A stretch of 64,000 bases of DNA from Streptomyces natalensis ATCC 27448. GTDB lineage: Bacteria; Actinomycetota; Actinomycetes; Streptomycetales; Streptomycetaceae. The translations under genes and the position numbers were made by a program. Position 1 is the first letter of the stretch. Each line of letters opens with the position of its first letter. The notes beneath the pieces are model-generated. The model saw only the letters and a list, made by a program, of their open reading frames with translations. It did no database searches and was not told the origin of the DNA. The DNA is taken from positions 124,001 through 188,000 of the forward strand of contig NZ_JRKI01000008.1 of the NCBI RefSeq assembly GCF_000935125.1, in the 5' to 3' direction. Shown here piece by piece: positions 8,927-17,563 of this stretch.

Positions 8927-9160
8927 ATGCCCAGCAAGGCTGAGAAGATCGTCGCCGGCCTCGGCGGTATCGAGAACATCGTCGAGGTCGAGGGCTGCAT
9001 CACCCGCCTTCGCACCGAGGTCGAGGACGCCTCCCTCGTCGACGAGGCCGCGCTCAAGGCCGCCGGCGCACACGGCGTCGTCAAGATGGGCACCGCGATC
9101 CAGGTCGTCATCGGCACCGACGCCGACCCCATCGCCGCCGACATCGAAGACATGATGTGA
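8927..9160 (+). CDS. nagF: PTS EIIB component (NagF-like)
   Basis: A 77-residue stand-alone EIIB domain. The phosphorylated cysteine is Cys24 in the motif VEGCITRLRTE, typical of glucose-family EIIB. It takes phosphate from EIIA and hands it to sugar bound in NagE1/NagE2. ATG 8927 is preceded by AGGAG. It is divergent from nagE1, as in the S. coelicolor locus. A hairpin at 9180-9221 follows. No EIIA (crr) or HPr gene is in this window. Confidence 0.9.
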   Translation: MPSKAEKIVAGLGGIENIVEVEGCITRLRTEVEDASLVDEAALKAAGAHGVVKMGTAIQVVIGTDADPIAADIEDMM

Positions 9161-9179
9161 GCTGAGCCCCCGGCCCACC

Positions 9180-9221
9180 GGGCCCCGCTCCCGTACGTCT
9201 CCCCGTACCGGAACGGGGCCC
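9180..9221 (+). terminator. Terminator after nagF
   Basis: GGGCCCCG (9180-9187) pairs with CGGGGCCC (9214-9221); the inner bases CCGTAC/GTACGG-like extend the hairpin. Confidence 0.7.
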
Positions 9222-9247
9222 TCGCCTTTCCCGATAGGGTCTACGCC

Positions 9248-9979
<732 letters not shown>

Positions 9980-9998
9980 GACGCGCACGCCCGCCGGC

Positions 9999-10032
9999 CA
10001 TGGCGCCCCGTCAACCACGGCGGGGCGCCATG
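9999..10032 (+). terminator. Terminator after rph
   Basis: CATGGCGCCCCG (9999-10010) pairs perfectly with CGGGGCGCCATG (10021-10032) across a 10-nt loop, followed by a T-rich CGTTTCTCG. Confidence 0.85.
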
Positions 10033-10105
10033 CGTTTCTCGCCTTTCCCCCCTTGCCCGTTCATGGCGCTCCCGTCGCGGGCAACGGCTTCATGACCGGT
10101 CGTCA

Positions 10106-10141
10106 CCGCTCGCACCCGCTCGCACCCGCTCGCACCCGCTC
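10106..10141. repeat. 10-bp tandem repeat upstream of the lipoprotein gene
   Basis: Three copies of CCGCTCGCAC plus a partial fourth, ending 20-odd nt before the ATG at 10164. A separate 10-bp repeat lies directly after the same gene. Confidence 0.8.
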
Positions 10142-10163
10142 GTGACCCAAGGGAGAACGCCGC

Positions 10164-10631
10164 ATGGCCGTCGCACAGAGCCCTCGCCGCATCCGCGTCC
10201 GCATCCGTACCCGTGTCCTCATCCGGGGCCCTCGCCTCTCTCGCCTCCGACGGCCCGTCGCCACCGCCCTCGCCGCGCTGAGCGCCGCCGCCCTCGCGAT
10301 ACCGGCGCTCTCCGCCTGTAGCACGGTCGACAAGGCCATGGACTGCGCCGACACGGCCACCGCCGTCGTCAACGCCGTCGACAAGCTCCAACAGGCCGCC
10401 GGGAACTCCCTGGACGACCCGAAGAAGGCCGAGCGGGCGCTCGACGACATCGACCGCAACCTCAAGAAGGTCCGCGACGCGACCGGCGACGCCGACCTCT
10501 CCGCCGCCATCGACAAGATGAACACCGGCATCCGAAACGCCCGCACGTCCCTCAAGAACGCCAAGGCCCCCGACCTGAAGCCCATCACCGACGCCGCCGA
10601 CGCCATGACCAAAACCTGCACCCCGGGCTGA
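10164..10631 (+). CDS. Small lipoprotein of unknown function
   Basis: 155 residues. A very Arg-rich N-terminus is followed by a hydrophobic segment (about 33-50) and the lipobox LSAC, with the lipidated cysteine at 52. The mature part is about 100 residues, charged and helical (LDDPKKAERALDDIDRNLKKVRDAT, INKM/NTGIRNARTSLKNA-like heptads), probably a short coiled coil outside the membrane. AAGGGAG lies 9 nt before ATG 10164. I do not recognise a family with a known function. The placement between rph and rdgB is probably incidental. Confidence 0.75.
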   Translation: MAVAQSPRRIRVRIRTRVLIRGPRLSRLRRPVATALAALSAAALAIPALSACSTVDKAMDCADTATAVVNAVDKLQQAAGNSLDDPKKAERALDDIDRNLKKVRDATGDADLSAAIDKMNTGIRNARTSLKNAKAPDLKPITDAADAMTKTCTPG

Positions 10632-10671
10632 CGCTCTCCGTCGCTCTCCGTCGCTCTCCGTCGCTTTCCGT
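10632..10671. repeat. 10-bp tandem repeat after the lipoprotein gene
   Basis: Four copies of CGCTCTCCGT (the last with one change) begin at the base after the stop codon of the lipoprotein gene. Confidence 0.8.
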
Positions 10672-10744
10672 CCGCCGGGCCGGCCCCCGTCGCGCAGTCC
10701 GGGGCCGACCCGTCTCGCGGTCGCGCGCCCGGGATAATCACCCC

Positions 10745-11380
10745 ATGCAGCCTCGAACCGGCGGGCACCCCGCGCGCCCCACCCGTCTCATCCTCGCCAC
10801 CCGCAACGCCGGCAAGATCACCGAGCTCCGGGCCATCCTGGAGGCGGCCGGCCTCGACGTCGAACTCGTCGGCGCCGACGCCTATCCCGACGTCCCCGAC
10901 GTCAAGGAAACCGGCGTCACCTTCGCCGAGAACGCCCTCCTCAAGGCCCACGCCCTCGCCCAGGCCACCGGCCACCCGGCCGTCGCCGACGACTCAGGTC
11001 TCTGCGTCGACGTCCTCGGCGGCGCCCCCGGCATCTTCTCCGCCCGCTGGTCCGGCACCCACGGCAACGACCAGGCCAACCTCGACCTGCTCCTGGCCCA
11101 GCTCTCCGACGTCCCGGACGGCCACCGCGCCGCCCACTTCGCCTGCGCCGCCGCCCTCGCCCTCCCCGACGGCACCGAACGCGTCGTCGAGGGCACCCTC
11201 GACGGCACCCTCCGCCACACCCCCACCGGCACCGGCGGCTTCGGCTACGACCCCATCCTCCAGCCCTTGGGGGAGACGCGTACCTGCGCCGAACTGACCC
11301 CGGACGAGAAGAACGCCATCAGCCATCGGGGGAAGGCGTTCCGGGCGTTGGCGCCGGTGGTGCGGGAGTTGTTGGGCTGA
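10745..11380 (+). CDS. rdgB: XTP/dITP diphosphatase (RdgB/HAM1)
   Basis: A 211-residue nucleotide-pool sanitising enzyme that hydrolyses XTP, ITP and dITP. It shows the family blocks LATRNAGK (near residue 18), TFAENALLKA, ADDSGLCVDVLGGAPGIFSARWSG and GFGYDPIL, ending with AELTPDEKNAISHRGKAFRAL. ATG 10745 gives about 12 extra residues before the conserved RLILATRNAGK, but no later ATG or GTG fits. A perfect hairpin (11406-11445) follows, shared with the convergent tRNA-Leu. Confidence 0.95.
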   Translation: MQPRTGGHPARPTRLILATRNAGKITELRAILEAAGLDVELVGADAYPDVPDVKETGVTFAENALLKAHALAQATGHPAVADDSGLCVDVLGGAPGIFSARWSGTHGNDQANLDLLLAQLSDVPDGHRAAHFACAAALALPDGTERVVEGTLDGTLRHTPTGTGGFGYDPILQPLGETRTCAELTPDEKNAISHRGKAFRALAPVVRELLG

Positions 11381-11405
11381 GCTCGTGGGCGCTCCGTGCG
11401 TACGG

Positions 11406-11445
11406 AAACGGCCTGCGAGTCGAACCTTCGATTCGCAGGCCGTTT
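11406..11445. terminator. Bidirectional terminator between rdgB and tRNA-Leu
   Basis: AAACGGCCTGCGA (11406-11418) pairs perfectly with TCGCAGGCCGTTT (11433-11445); an inner TCGAA/TTCGA pair closes the loop. The A and T tracts at the ends suit both strands. Confidence 0.9.
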
Positions 11446-11448
11446 GTG

Positions 11449-11531
11449 TGCGGCGGAAGGGATTCGAACCCTCAAACCCTTAACGGGTCACTGGACCTAA
11501 ACCAGCTGTGTCGCCTTTGCACCACCGCCGC
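11449..11531 (-). tRNA. tRNA-Leu (anticodon TAG)
   Basis: Read on the minus strand, the acceptor arm GCGGCGG/CCGCCGC closes an 83-nt class II tRNA. The anticodon stem-loop is CTGG-TTTAGGT-CCAG, giving anticodon TAG for CUA/CUN leucine codons. A variable arm and the T-arm AGGG-TTCGAAT-CCCT are present. The discriminator is A and CCA is not encoded. The tail of the upstream HNH gene overlaps it on the same strand. Confidence 0.94.
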
Positions 11532-12208
11532 GGGCTGCCTGTCATCGTACCGGGAATTGCCTTCCGCCTTCTGCCTCCCCTGCACCACGTGCTCGTGATC
11601 GCGTGACAGTTCGGGCACAGCAACCGCAGGTTCTCACGCCGGTTGTCGTGCCAGTCCCCGCTGATGTGGTCGACCTCTAGCGTCATGGGTTTGCCGAGCC
11701 ACTCGGAAGCGACGCCACATCTGGCGCACTGCTCGGGTACACCGATTTCGCGGAGTGCGCGGCGTAGCAGCGAGGTCGTCGTCCTGTGATCGCTGTCAGT
11801 CCGGACGAGAATCGCCTCAGGTTGCTTGGCCGGAACCGTGCCCGGCTTGCCCCGCTGATGTGCTTGCCCCAGAAAGTGCGTTGTCGCGAGGTTCTGTTCG
11901 GCGACCCACCGACGCAAGATTGCGCGCTGCCCGCCGTTGTCTGGTCGTCCCAGCCGGCGAAGCACCCCTGCGATGGACGTCGACTCGGCGACTGCCGCAC
12001 GCAACTCTTCGGGCGTGGGGGGAGGCTGCCTGCTGGTGCGGTGAAAGTGCGAGATGTCGATTGCGAAGTGAGCGAAGCGTTTCGCGAGGTACTGATCGAG
12101 CTTGGCGTAAGGCCGAGTGCCGAAGTAGGCGATGACTTCGTCGAGGCTGGAGCACTGCTCGGCCGCCCGTAACAGCTGTTCGCGGGTGTACTGAACGCCA
12201 ACGCTCAT
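11480..12208 (-). CDS. HNH endonuclease with two N-terminal SHF modules (copy 1)
   Basis: 242 residues. The C-terminal HNH nuclease shows CARCG, LEVDHISGDWHDNRRENLRLLCPNCH, with the zinc-like CxxC...CxxC pair and the catalytic His in VDH. The N-terminal half has two repeats of about 42 residues, each ending in a (D/A)xxHF motif (IDISHF near 51-56; LATTHF near 108-113), probably DNA-binding helical units. The last 17 codons and the stop lie inside tRNA-Leu on the same strand, so the tail RRWCKGDTAGLGPVTR is tRNA-derived. The start overlaps the stop of HNH copy 2 by 4 nt (ATGA), so the two are translationally coupled. Possible homing or mobile nuclease; host function unknown. Confidence 0.82.
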   Translation of the reverse strand: MSVGVQYTREQLLRAAEQCSSLDEVIAYFGTRPYAKLDQYLAKRFAHFAIDISHFHRTSRQPPPTPEELRAAVAESTSIAGVLRRLGRPDNGGQRAILRRWVAEQNLATTHFLGQAHQRGKPGTVPAKQPEAILVRTDSDHRTTTSLLRRALREIGVPEQCARCGVASEWLGKPMTLEVDHISGDWHDNRRENLRLLCPNCHAITSTWCRGGRRRKAIPGTMTGSPRRWCKGDTAGLGPVTR

Positions 12209-12867
12209 GACGCGCCACCCCTGATACGCCCTTTGCTGCGGCCTCGGTAACTATCCGTTGTCGAGTGGCAGTTGGGGCAAAGCAGTCGCAGGTTCTCGAC
12301 CCGGTTGTTCCGCCAGTTGCCGTCGATGTGGTCGACTTCAAAAGGTAACGGTTCCCCCAGCCAGACCGGTTCGATCCCGCACAAGGCGCAGCGTTCGTCC
12401 ATGCCCAGCTCGCACATCGCCTTCTTCAGTCGACTGCCCGGGATGCGCCTGGCGCACGTTGACGTGTTGTCGATGAGGATCTCTTCGGCGGTCCGGCGGC
12501 GCTGGTTGTGTCTCGTGCGCTCCATTCGGGCCGCCGGAATGAAGTGCGAGGTGTCGATCCCGTACTTCCTGATGCGCCGGGCGATGTTGGTCTGGTGGCC
12601 ACCCACGGAATCCAGCCCGAGTCGGCGTACGACGTCGTTCACGCTCGTGGACACGGCGACCACAGGCGCAAGAATCGCCTTCGTCCACTTGGCCCCCTCC
12701 CGCTCGAAGTGCGACGTATCCACCCCCAGCTTCCTCATCCGCTCCCTGACGTAGTCCCGCTTCGCGCCCCGCGGATCCACCCCCAACTTCCCCAACGCCT
12801 CAGACAAGGTCCGCGACGACGCTGCCGCGGCCTCCAGTCGTTCCCGCGTGTACGGACTGACCGGCAT
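12205..12867 (-). CDS. HNH endonuclease with two N-terminal SHF modules (copy 2)
   Basis: 220 residues from ATG 12867, which has GGGGGAAG just upstream. It is a diverged paralogue of the next gene: CALCG, then FEVDHIDGNWRNNRVENLRLLCPNCH. Two N-terminal modules end in VDTSHF (about residue 53) and IDTSHF (about 108), with the pattern S-x-S...LGxxxxGxxxxxIxxRxxxxGIDTSHF. The basic tail RGRSKGRIRGGAS may touch DNA. Together with copy 1 it makes a four-module, two-nuclease unit lying upstream of tRNA-Leu. There is no integrase, toxin or modification gene beside it, so it is not an obvious restriction system. Confidence 0.82.
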   Translation of the reverse strand: MPVSPYTRERLEAAAASSRTLSEALGKLGVDPRGAKRDYVRERMRKLGVDTSHFEREGAKWTKAILAPVVAVSTSVNDVVRRLGLDSVGGHQTNIARRIRKYGIDTSHFIPAARMERTRHNQRRRTAEEILIDNTSTCARRIPGSRLKKAMCELGMDERCALCGIEPVWLGEPLPFEVDHIDGNWRNNRVENLRLLCPNCHSTTDSYRGRSKGRIRGGAS

Positions 12868-13000
12868 GCTTCCCCCATCCCGCACGTCAGGGCCCCTGCC
12901 CCGTGCGCTCTCTCGTTCCTCGAACTGAACAACGATCGAACGCCGGGGCGGTTACGGCCGGTTACGGCCGGTGACGACTCAGAAGCGGATCAGAAGCGGA

Positions 13001-14536
13001 TCAGAACCGGGGTTCCTGGGTTTGGGCGGTGATGAGTTCGATGGCCTCTTCCTTGGTGGCCACCGAGGGCGGTGAGCCCTCCAGCGGCTGCTGGGCCGTT
13101 TCCTTCATGCAGGCGACGGTGATGACGCCCACCAGGGCGGCGGCCATCGTGTAGTAGGCGGGGACCATGACGTTCTTGTCGAAGACGTCCATGAGGGCGG
13201 TGATCACCAGCGGCGTGGTCCCGCCGAAGAGGGAGACGGCCAGGTTGTAGCCGATGGAGAGGGAGCCGTAGCGGACGTTGGTGGGGAAGAGGGCGGGCAG
13301 GGCGGCGGACATGGTGCCCAGGAGGCAGACCAGGGAAAGGCCCAGGAGGGCCATGCCGGCGATGACGGCGGCCATGCTGCCCTGCTTGACCAGGAGGAAG
13401 GCGGGGATGGCGGTGATGAAGAAGCCGAGCATGCCGGTCATCAGCAGCGGCTTGCGGCCGTAGCGGTCGTTCAGCTTGCCGACGGTGCTGATGACGAGCA
13501 TCAGGACGACCATGGTGCCGAGCAGGATCAGCAGGCCGTGGGACTCCTTGTAGTGGAGGGTGTCCGTCAGATACGTCGGCATGTAGGAGAGCAGCATGTA
13601 GTCGGTGATGTTGTAGGCACCGACCAGGGCGATACAGAGGATGAGGGTGGGCCACTGCTGGGCGAAGATTTCCGCCAGCTTTTTCTTCGGGGCGTTTTCG
13701 GAGAGGTGGGAGAATTCCGCTTCGGTCTCCACGACGGAGGCGGTGGCGGAATGGGTCTGGGCGGCTTCCAGCTTCTGGAAGGCGGGGGTTTCGTCGAGCT
13801 TGATACGGAGATAGAGGCCGACCAGACCGAGCGGCCCGGCGATCAGGAAGGGCACCCGCCAGCCCCAGGCGGACATGGCGTCGGCACCCAGCGTGGTGTT
13901 GAGGAGCAGCACGATGCCGGCCGCGCCCGTGTAGCCGATGAGCGTGCCCATTTCCAGGAAGCTGCCGAAATAGCCGCGCTTCTTGTCGGGGGCGTATTCG
14001 GCGATGAAGGTGGAGGCCCCGCCGTATTCGCCGCCGGTGGAGAAGCCCTGGACCAGCCGGAAGAGGATGAGCAGGACGGGGGACCAGAAGCCGATCGCCG
14101 CGTACGAGGGGATCAGGCCGATGCAGAGGGTTCCCAGCGCCATCATGATCATGGTGAGGGCGAGGACTTTCTTGCGGCCGATACGGTCGCCGAGCGGGCC
14201 GAAGTAGGCGCCGCCGAGGGGCCGTACGAGAAAGGCCACGGCGAAGGTCGCAAAGGACGACAGCAGACTGGTGGTGCCGCTGCCGCCGGGGAAGAAGACC
14301 TGGCCGATGGTGACCGCGAGATAGCTGTAGATCCCGAAGTCGAACCATTCCATCGCGTTACCGAGGGCGGCCGCCTTCACGGCCCGCTTGACCACCTTTT
14401 CGTCGGTGACGGTGATGTCGGTGCGCCGCAGCTTGGGATTCCGGCGCCGGCTGATGACGCGGAAGAGGACGCGGTGACGGCGTAGGGCCTCCTTGTCCTC
14501 GAAGGGGTGCTCTTCTGCGGTGCTCCCGTTGGCCAC
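13001..14536 (-). CDS. MFS metabolite/H+ symporter (ProP-like, MHS family)
   Basis: A 511-residue major facilitator with 12 hydrophobic segments. MHS-family marks include NAMEWFDFGIYSYLAVTIGQVFF at the first helix, PLGDRIGRKKVL in loop 2-3, LFRLVQGFSTGGEYGGASTFIAEYAP and NDRYGRKPLL in the second half. ProP-type members import proline and glycine betaine for osmoprotection; related ones carry dicarboxylates, so the substrate is inferred only. GTG 14536 is preferred to GTG 14569 because AGAGGA lies 8 nt before it. A charged cytoplasmic N-terminus of about 50 residues precedes the first helix. Confidence 0.88.
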   Translation of the reverse strand: MANGSTAEEHPFEDKEALRRHRVLFRVISRRRNPKLRRTDITVTDEKVVKRAVKAAALGNAMEWFDFGIYSYLAVTIGQVFFPGGSGTTSLLSSFATFAVAFLVRPLGGAYFGPLGDRIGRKKVLALTMIMMALGTLCIGLIPSYAAIGFWSPVLLILFRLVQGFSTGGEYGGASTFIAEYAPDKKRGYFGSFLEMGTLIGYTGAAGIVLLLNTTLGADAMSAWGWRVPFLIAGPLGLVGLYLRIKLDETPAFQKLEAAQTHSATASVVETEAEFSHLSENAPKKKLAEIFAQQWPTLILCIALVGAYNITDYMLLSYMPTYLTDTLHYKESHGLLILLGTMVVLMLVISTVGKLNDRYGRKPLLMTGMLGFFITAIPAFLLVKQGSMAAVIAGMALLGLSLVCLLGTMSAALPALFPTNVRYGSLSIGYNLAVSLFGGTTPLVITALMDVFDKNVMVPAYYTMAAALVGVITVACMKETAQQPLEGSPPSVATKEEAIELITAQTQEPRF

Positions 14537-14960
14537 GAGGCGGTCCTCTCGGTCGGTCGGCGCGCGCACGGCGCGGTGGGGTTACGACAGATACGACAGG
14601 TGCGCCTGCGCAGCGGAGCGCAAGCCCAAACCACTCTGGACGAAATCCGCGCTGTTCGCGATGTATGTCACGTATGGGGAGCAGTCGGTCCCCCGTCCGA
14701 GCCACGCACCCCGGGTGACCTGCAAAGAAGGCGCGTCGGCGCAAGGGATCGGGCCAGCTGTTACAGGACTGCTACACCGCCGCACGGCCCCCGCCGCGCC
14801 CGGGTCATCAGCTTGTGGGGGTGAAAGGGGAACGTGACGCGCCGGAAACCGCTCTTTTGTGGCGTGCAGAGCTTTTCGCCGGCCGGGTTCGCTTCGGGAG
14901 GGCGCGGCTCGAGTGTTCGCTGGTGGGGGTACGGGGTGTGGACCCCGGGAGGAGAACGTG
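14537..14960. other. Divergent promoter region between the MFS gene and the secreted protein
   Basis: No gene seen. An A/T-richer stretch (about 14630-14690, including GATGTATGTCACGTATG) is the likely promoter area for the MFS gene. Nothing else was recognised. Confidence 0.45.
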
Positions 14961-15467
14961 ATGACCGACCGCGAGGGGTCCCGCTGGGCCCGTGGGCGTA
15001 CCGCCCTGGCGGCGTTTGTCGTGGTGACGGTGCTGGCGGCCGGCGGCGTGTGGTTCAGCCAGGCCGCCGACCGCGCCTCGGCGGTGGACGCGGCGCCGAA
15101 GACGGCGGCGGTGCAGGACGTCAAGGAGGACACCAAGGCGGCGGCCGACCTGCCGGGCGTACGGGACTGCGGTATCGGCGATCCGGCGGTCAAACCGCAG
15201 GTGATCACGCTGACCTGCGCGGATGCGGGCATGGTGGCGACCGCGATCACCTGGGACCGGTACGGCCCCAACGAGGCGCGCGGCACCGGTGTGGTGCAGG
15301 TGGAGAAGACGGCCGCGGGGGTGGGGACCGATTCCGGTTTCCCGGCGACGTTCCGGCTCTACGGTGTGAAGACGATCGGCGGGGCGCGGGCCTTCACCGG
15401 GCTCGAGGTGACGTACGAGGGCTCCACGCCGCTCGGTGACACGACGGAGATGTACAACCTCGCGTGA
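14961..15467 (+). CDS. Small membrane-anchored secreted protein of unknown function
   Basis: 168 residues from ATG 14961, which has GGGAGGAGAACGTG immediately upstream. A single hydrophobic segment (about 13-34, ALAAFVVVTVLAAGGVWF) acts as signal or anchor. The outside part has two cysteines (RDCGIGD and LTCADAG) that could form a disulfide, followed by a beta-rich tail. The stop overlaps the ATG of the next gene, a histidine kinase (TGATG), so the two are translationally coupled. It may be a sensor accessory for that kinase; this is inference. No family was recognised. Confidence 0.75.
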   Translation: MTDREGSRWARGRTALAAFVVVTVLAAGGVWFSQAADRASAVDAAPKTAAVQDVKEDTKAAADLPGVRDCGIGDPAVKPQVITLTCADAGMVATAITWDRYGPNEARGTGVVQVEKTAAGVGTDSGFPATFRLYGVKTIGGARAFTGLEVTYEGSTPLGDTTEMYNLA

Positions 15468-16729
15468 TGGGCATTCGAGGCCGGATCGCCCTGGCCATTT
15501 CGGGTATGACGGCGCTGGCCGTGGTGGTGCTCGGGTTCGCCGTGCACCACATAGCGGATGCGGAGCGGGAGCGCTCGGCACGCGCGTATCAGGACGACCG
15601 GCTGAGCAGCGCGCTGATGCTCTACGAGCGGGACAGAATGCTGGCGCTGGGGGCGCAGCTGGACGATGCGACGCTGCCGGTTCCGTTGCGGGAGGCGGTG
15701 TTCAAGAACCGGTCGGGGACCTATGTCAGCGGCGGCGACGATCCGCGGGTGTGGGCGGCGACCGGGGTCGGTGACGGCGGCCGGGGCCGGCCGCAGCAGT
15801 CGTTGTCGGTGTCGGCGGCGTATCCCGACAACGATCCCGCGCAGGTGGCGCTGGACCGTGCGCTGTTGATCGCAGGGTGCGGCACGGTGACGCTGATGGC
15901 GGTGGTGTCGTGGTTCGTCTCGCAGCGGCTGTCGCGGCGGCTGCGGCTGAGTGCGGCGGCGGCGCGGCGGATCGCGGCCGGCGAACCGCCGGATGCGGAT
16001 GCGCTGGCGAGCAAGGGCCGTGACGAGGTGGCCGAGCTGGGCCGCAGCGTGCACCACATGGCGACGTCGCTGGCCGCGCGGGTGCAGGCGGAGCGGGAGT
16101 TCACCGCGGATGTGGCGCATGAGCTGCGCACGCCGGTGGCCGGGCTGGTGGCGGCGGCGGACCTGCTGCCGCAGCCGCGGGCGGTGGAGATGGTCCAGGA
16201 CCGGGCGCAGGCGATGCGGCGGCTGGTGGAGGATCTGCTGGAGGTCTCGCGGCTGGACGCGGGGGTGGAGCGGGCGGATCTGGACGCCTGTGAGCTGCCG
16301 TCGCTGGTGCGCGGGATCGTACGGCGGGCGGCGCGGCAGGGGGGGGTGGACGAGGTCTCGGTGACCGTCGAGGGCGAGCCGGTGATCGTGGAGACGGACC
16401 GGCGGCGGGTGGAGCGGGTGCTGGTCAACCTCCTGGCGAACGCGGCCAAGCACGGCAAACCGCCGATCGAGGTGGTGGTTCAGGGCACGCGGATCGTGGT
16501 GCGCGACCACGGGCCCGGCTATCCGGCGGAGCTGTGCGCGGAGGGGCCGCGGCGTTTCCGTACGGCGGCGCCGGAGCGCGGTACCGGGCACGGCCTGGGC
16601 CTGACGATCGCGGCGGGCCAGGCCGAGGTGCTCGGCGCCCGATTGGACTTCGGCACCGCCCCGACGGGCGGCGCCGAGGCCGTCCTGGAACTCCCGGACC
16701 GGCCGGCGATGCCGCTGCCGGGGGCGTAG
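15467..16729 (+). CDS. Sensor histidine kinase, no cognate regulator adjacent
   Basis: 420 residues. Transmembrane helices at about 7-29 and 132-152 enclose an extracytoplasmic domain of about 100 residues; a HAMP-like linker follows. The H-box is FTADVAHELRTP with His218. The N-box is NLLANAAKHGKPP, then DHGPGYP (G1) and GTGHGLGLTIA (G2), so the kinase core is complete. The start overlaps the preceding gene by one base. Most Streptomyces kinases lie beside a response-regulator gene, but here a repeat and then bcp on the other strand follow, so this is an orphan kinase with a coupled secreted protein in the regulator's place. Confidence 0.88.
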   Translation: MGIRGRIALAISGMTALAVVVLGFAVHHIADAERERSARAYQDDRLSSALMLYERDRMLALGAQLDDATLPVPLREAVFKNRSGTYVSGGDDPRVWAATGVGDGGRGRPQQSLSVSAAYPDNDPAQVALDRALLIAGCGTVTLMAVVSWFVSQRLSRRLRLSAAAARRIAAGEPPDADALASKGRDEVAELGRSVHHMATSLAARVQAEREFTADVAHELRTPVAGLVAAADLLPQPRAVEMVQDRAQAMRRLVEDLLEVSRLDAGVERADLDACELPSLVRGIVRRAARQGGVDEVSVTVEGEPVIVETDRRRVERVLVNLLANAAKHGKPPIEVVVQGTRIVVRDHGPGYPAELCAEGPRRFRTAAPERGTGHGLGLTIAAGQAEVLGARLDFGTAPTGGAEAVLELPDRPAMPLPGA

Positions 16730-16831
16730 GCGGGGGCGGGGCGGCGGGGACCCTTAGGGGGTTTTCGAACGGATCCCCTAGGGGTTCGGAGGGCCCCTTA
16801 CGGGCCACAACGTGGCGCGGGCGAGCGGAGT

Positions 16832-16895
16832 TCCCACCGGGCGGTGCTCCCACCGGGCGGTGCTCCCACCGGGCGGTGCTCCCACCGGGTGGGGC
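16832..16895. repeat. 16-bp tandem repeat between the kinase and bcp
   Basis: Four head-to-tail copies of TCCCACCGGGCGGTGC, the last slightly changed. Each unit contains a short CACCGGGCGGTG inverted repeat, so the array can fold into several hairpins. It ends 22 nt before the bcp stop codon (convergent genes). Confidence 0.8.
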
Positions 16896-16917
16896 CCGCC
16901 GCGGGCGGTGCCTGGGT

Positions 16918-17385
16918 CTACAGCCCCAGGTCCTTGATGATCTTGGCTACGTGGCCGGTGGCCTTGACGTTGTACAGGGCGCGCTCGACCTTGCCCTCCT
17001 CGTCCACGATCACCGTGGAGCGGATGACTCCGGTGACGACCTTGCCGTAGAGCTTCTTCTCGCCGAAGGCGCCGTAGGACGTAAGGACGCTCTTGTCGGG
17101 GTCGCCGAGCAGCGTGACCTTCAGGTCCTCCTTCTCGCGGAACTTCGCGAGCTTTTCCGGCTTGTCGGGGGAGATGCCGATGACGTCGTAGCCGTGGCCG
17201 GCCAGGAAGGCGAGGTTGTCGGTGAAGTCGCAGGCCTGCTTGGTGCAGCCGGGGGTCAGGGCGGCGGGGTAGAAGTAGACGATGACCTTGCGGCCCTTGT
17301 GGTCGGCGAGCGAGACCTGCTTGCCGTCGGCGTCGGGCAGGGAAAAGGCAGGTGCGGTGTCGCCGGGCTGAAGTCGCTCACTCAT
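16918..17385 (-). CDS. bcp: Bcp-type peroxiredoxin
   Basis: A 155-residue thioredoxin-dependent peroxidase of the BCP/PrxQ group. The peroxidatic cysteine is Cys47 in FYPAALTPGCTKQAC, with the resolving cysteine likely Cys52. The rest follows the family: GYDVIGISPDKPEKLAKF, LLGDPDKSVLTSYGAFGEK, and VIVDEEGKV. The AGGAG motif 6 nt before ATG 17385 fixes the start; the much longer upstream frame overlaps the divergent DUF3618 gene and is not real. It reduces H2O2 and organic peroxides in the cytosol. Confidence 0.94.
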   Translation of the reverse strand: MSERLQPGDTAPAFSLPDADGKQVSLADHKGRKVIVYFYPAALTPGCTKQACDFTDNLAFLAGHGYDVIGISPDKPEKLAKFREKEDLKVTLLGDPDKSVLTSYGAFGEKKLYGKVVTGVIRSTVIVDEEGKVERALYNVKATGHVAKIIKDLGL

Positions 17386-17563
17386 GGGGTCTCCTACGGA
17401 TACGGCCTGCGGATACGCGTATGGCCCGACAGTAACGAGCCGGGCCGGGCGGCGGGTGCAGTGGGCGCCGCGGCCGTGCGAAACGGGGGTGCTGTGGGGC
17501 GCGTACGGGTGCGAGCTGACAGACTGTCCATCACAAATGGCGCGAGACGACGGAGGCAGCGCG

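Noticed and set aside
5818..9160. The nag PTS genes as a complete sugar PTS
   Set aside because: Only EIIC and EIIB are present; EIIA, HPr and EI must be encoded elsewhere, so the set is not self-sufficient.
11480..12867. HNH pair as a restriction-modification or toxin-antitoxin system
   Set aside because: There is no methyltransferase, antitoxin or helicase next to it; the two genes are paralogues of each other.
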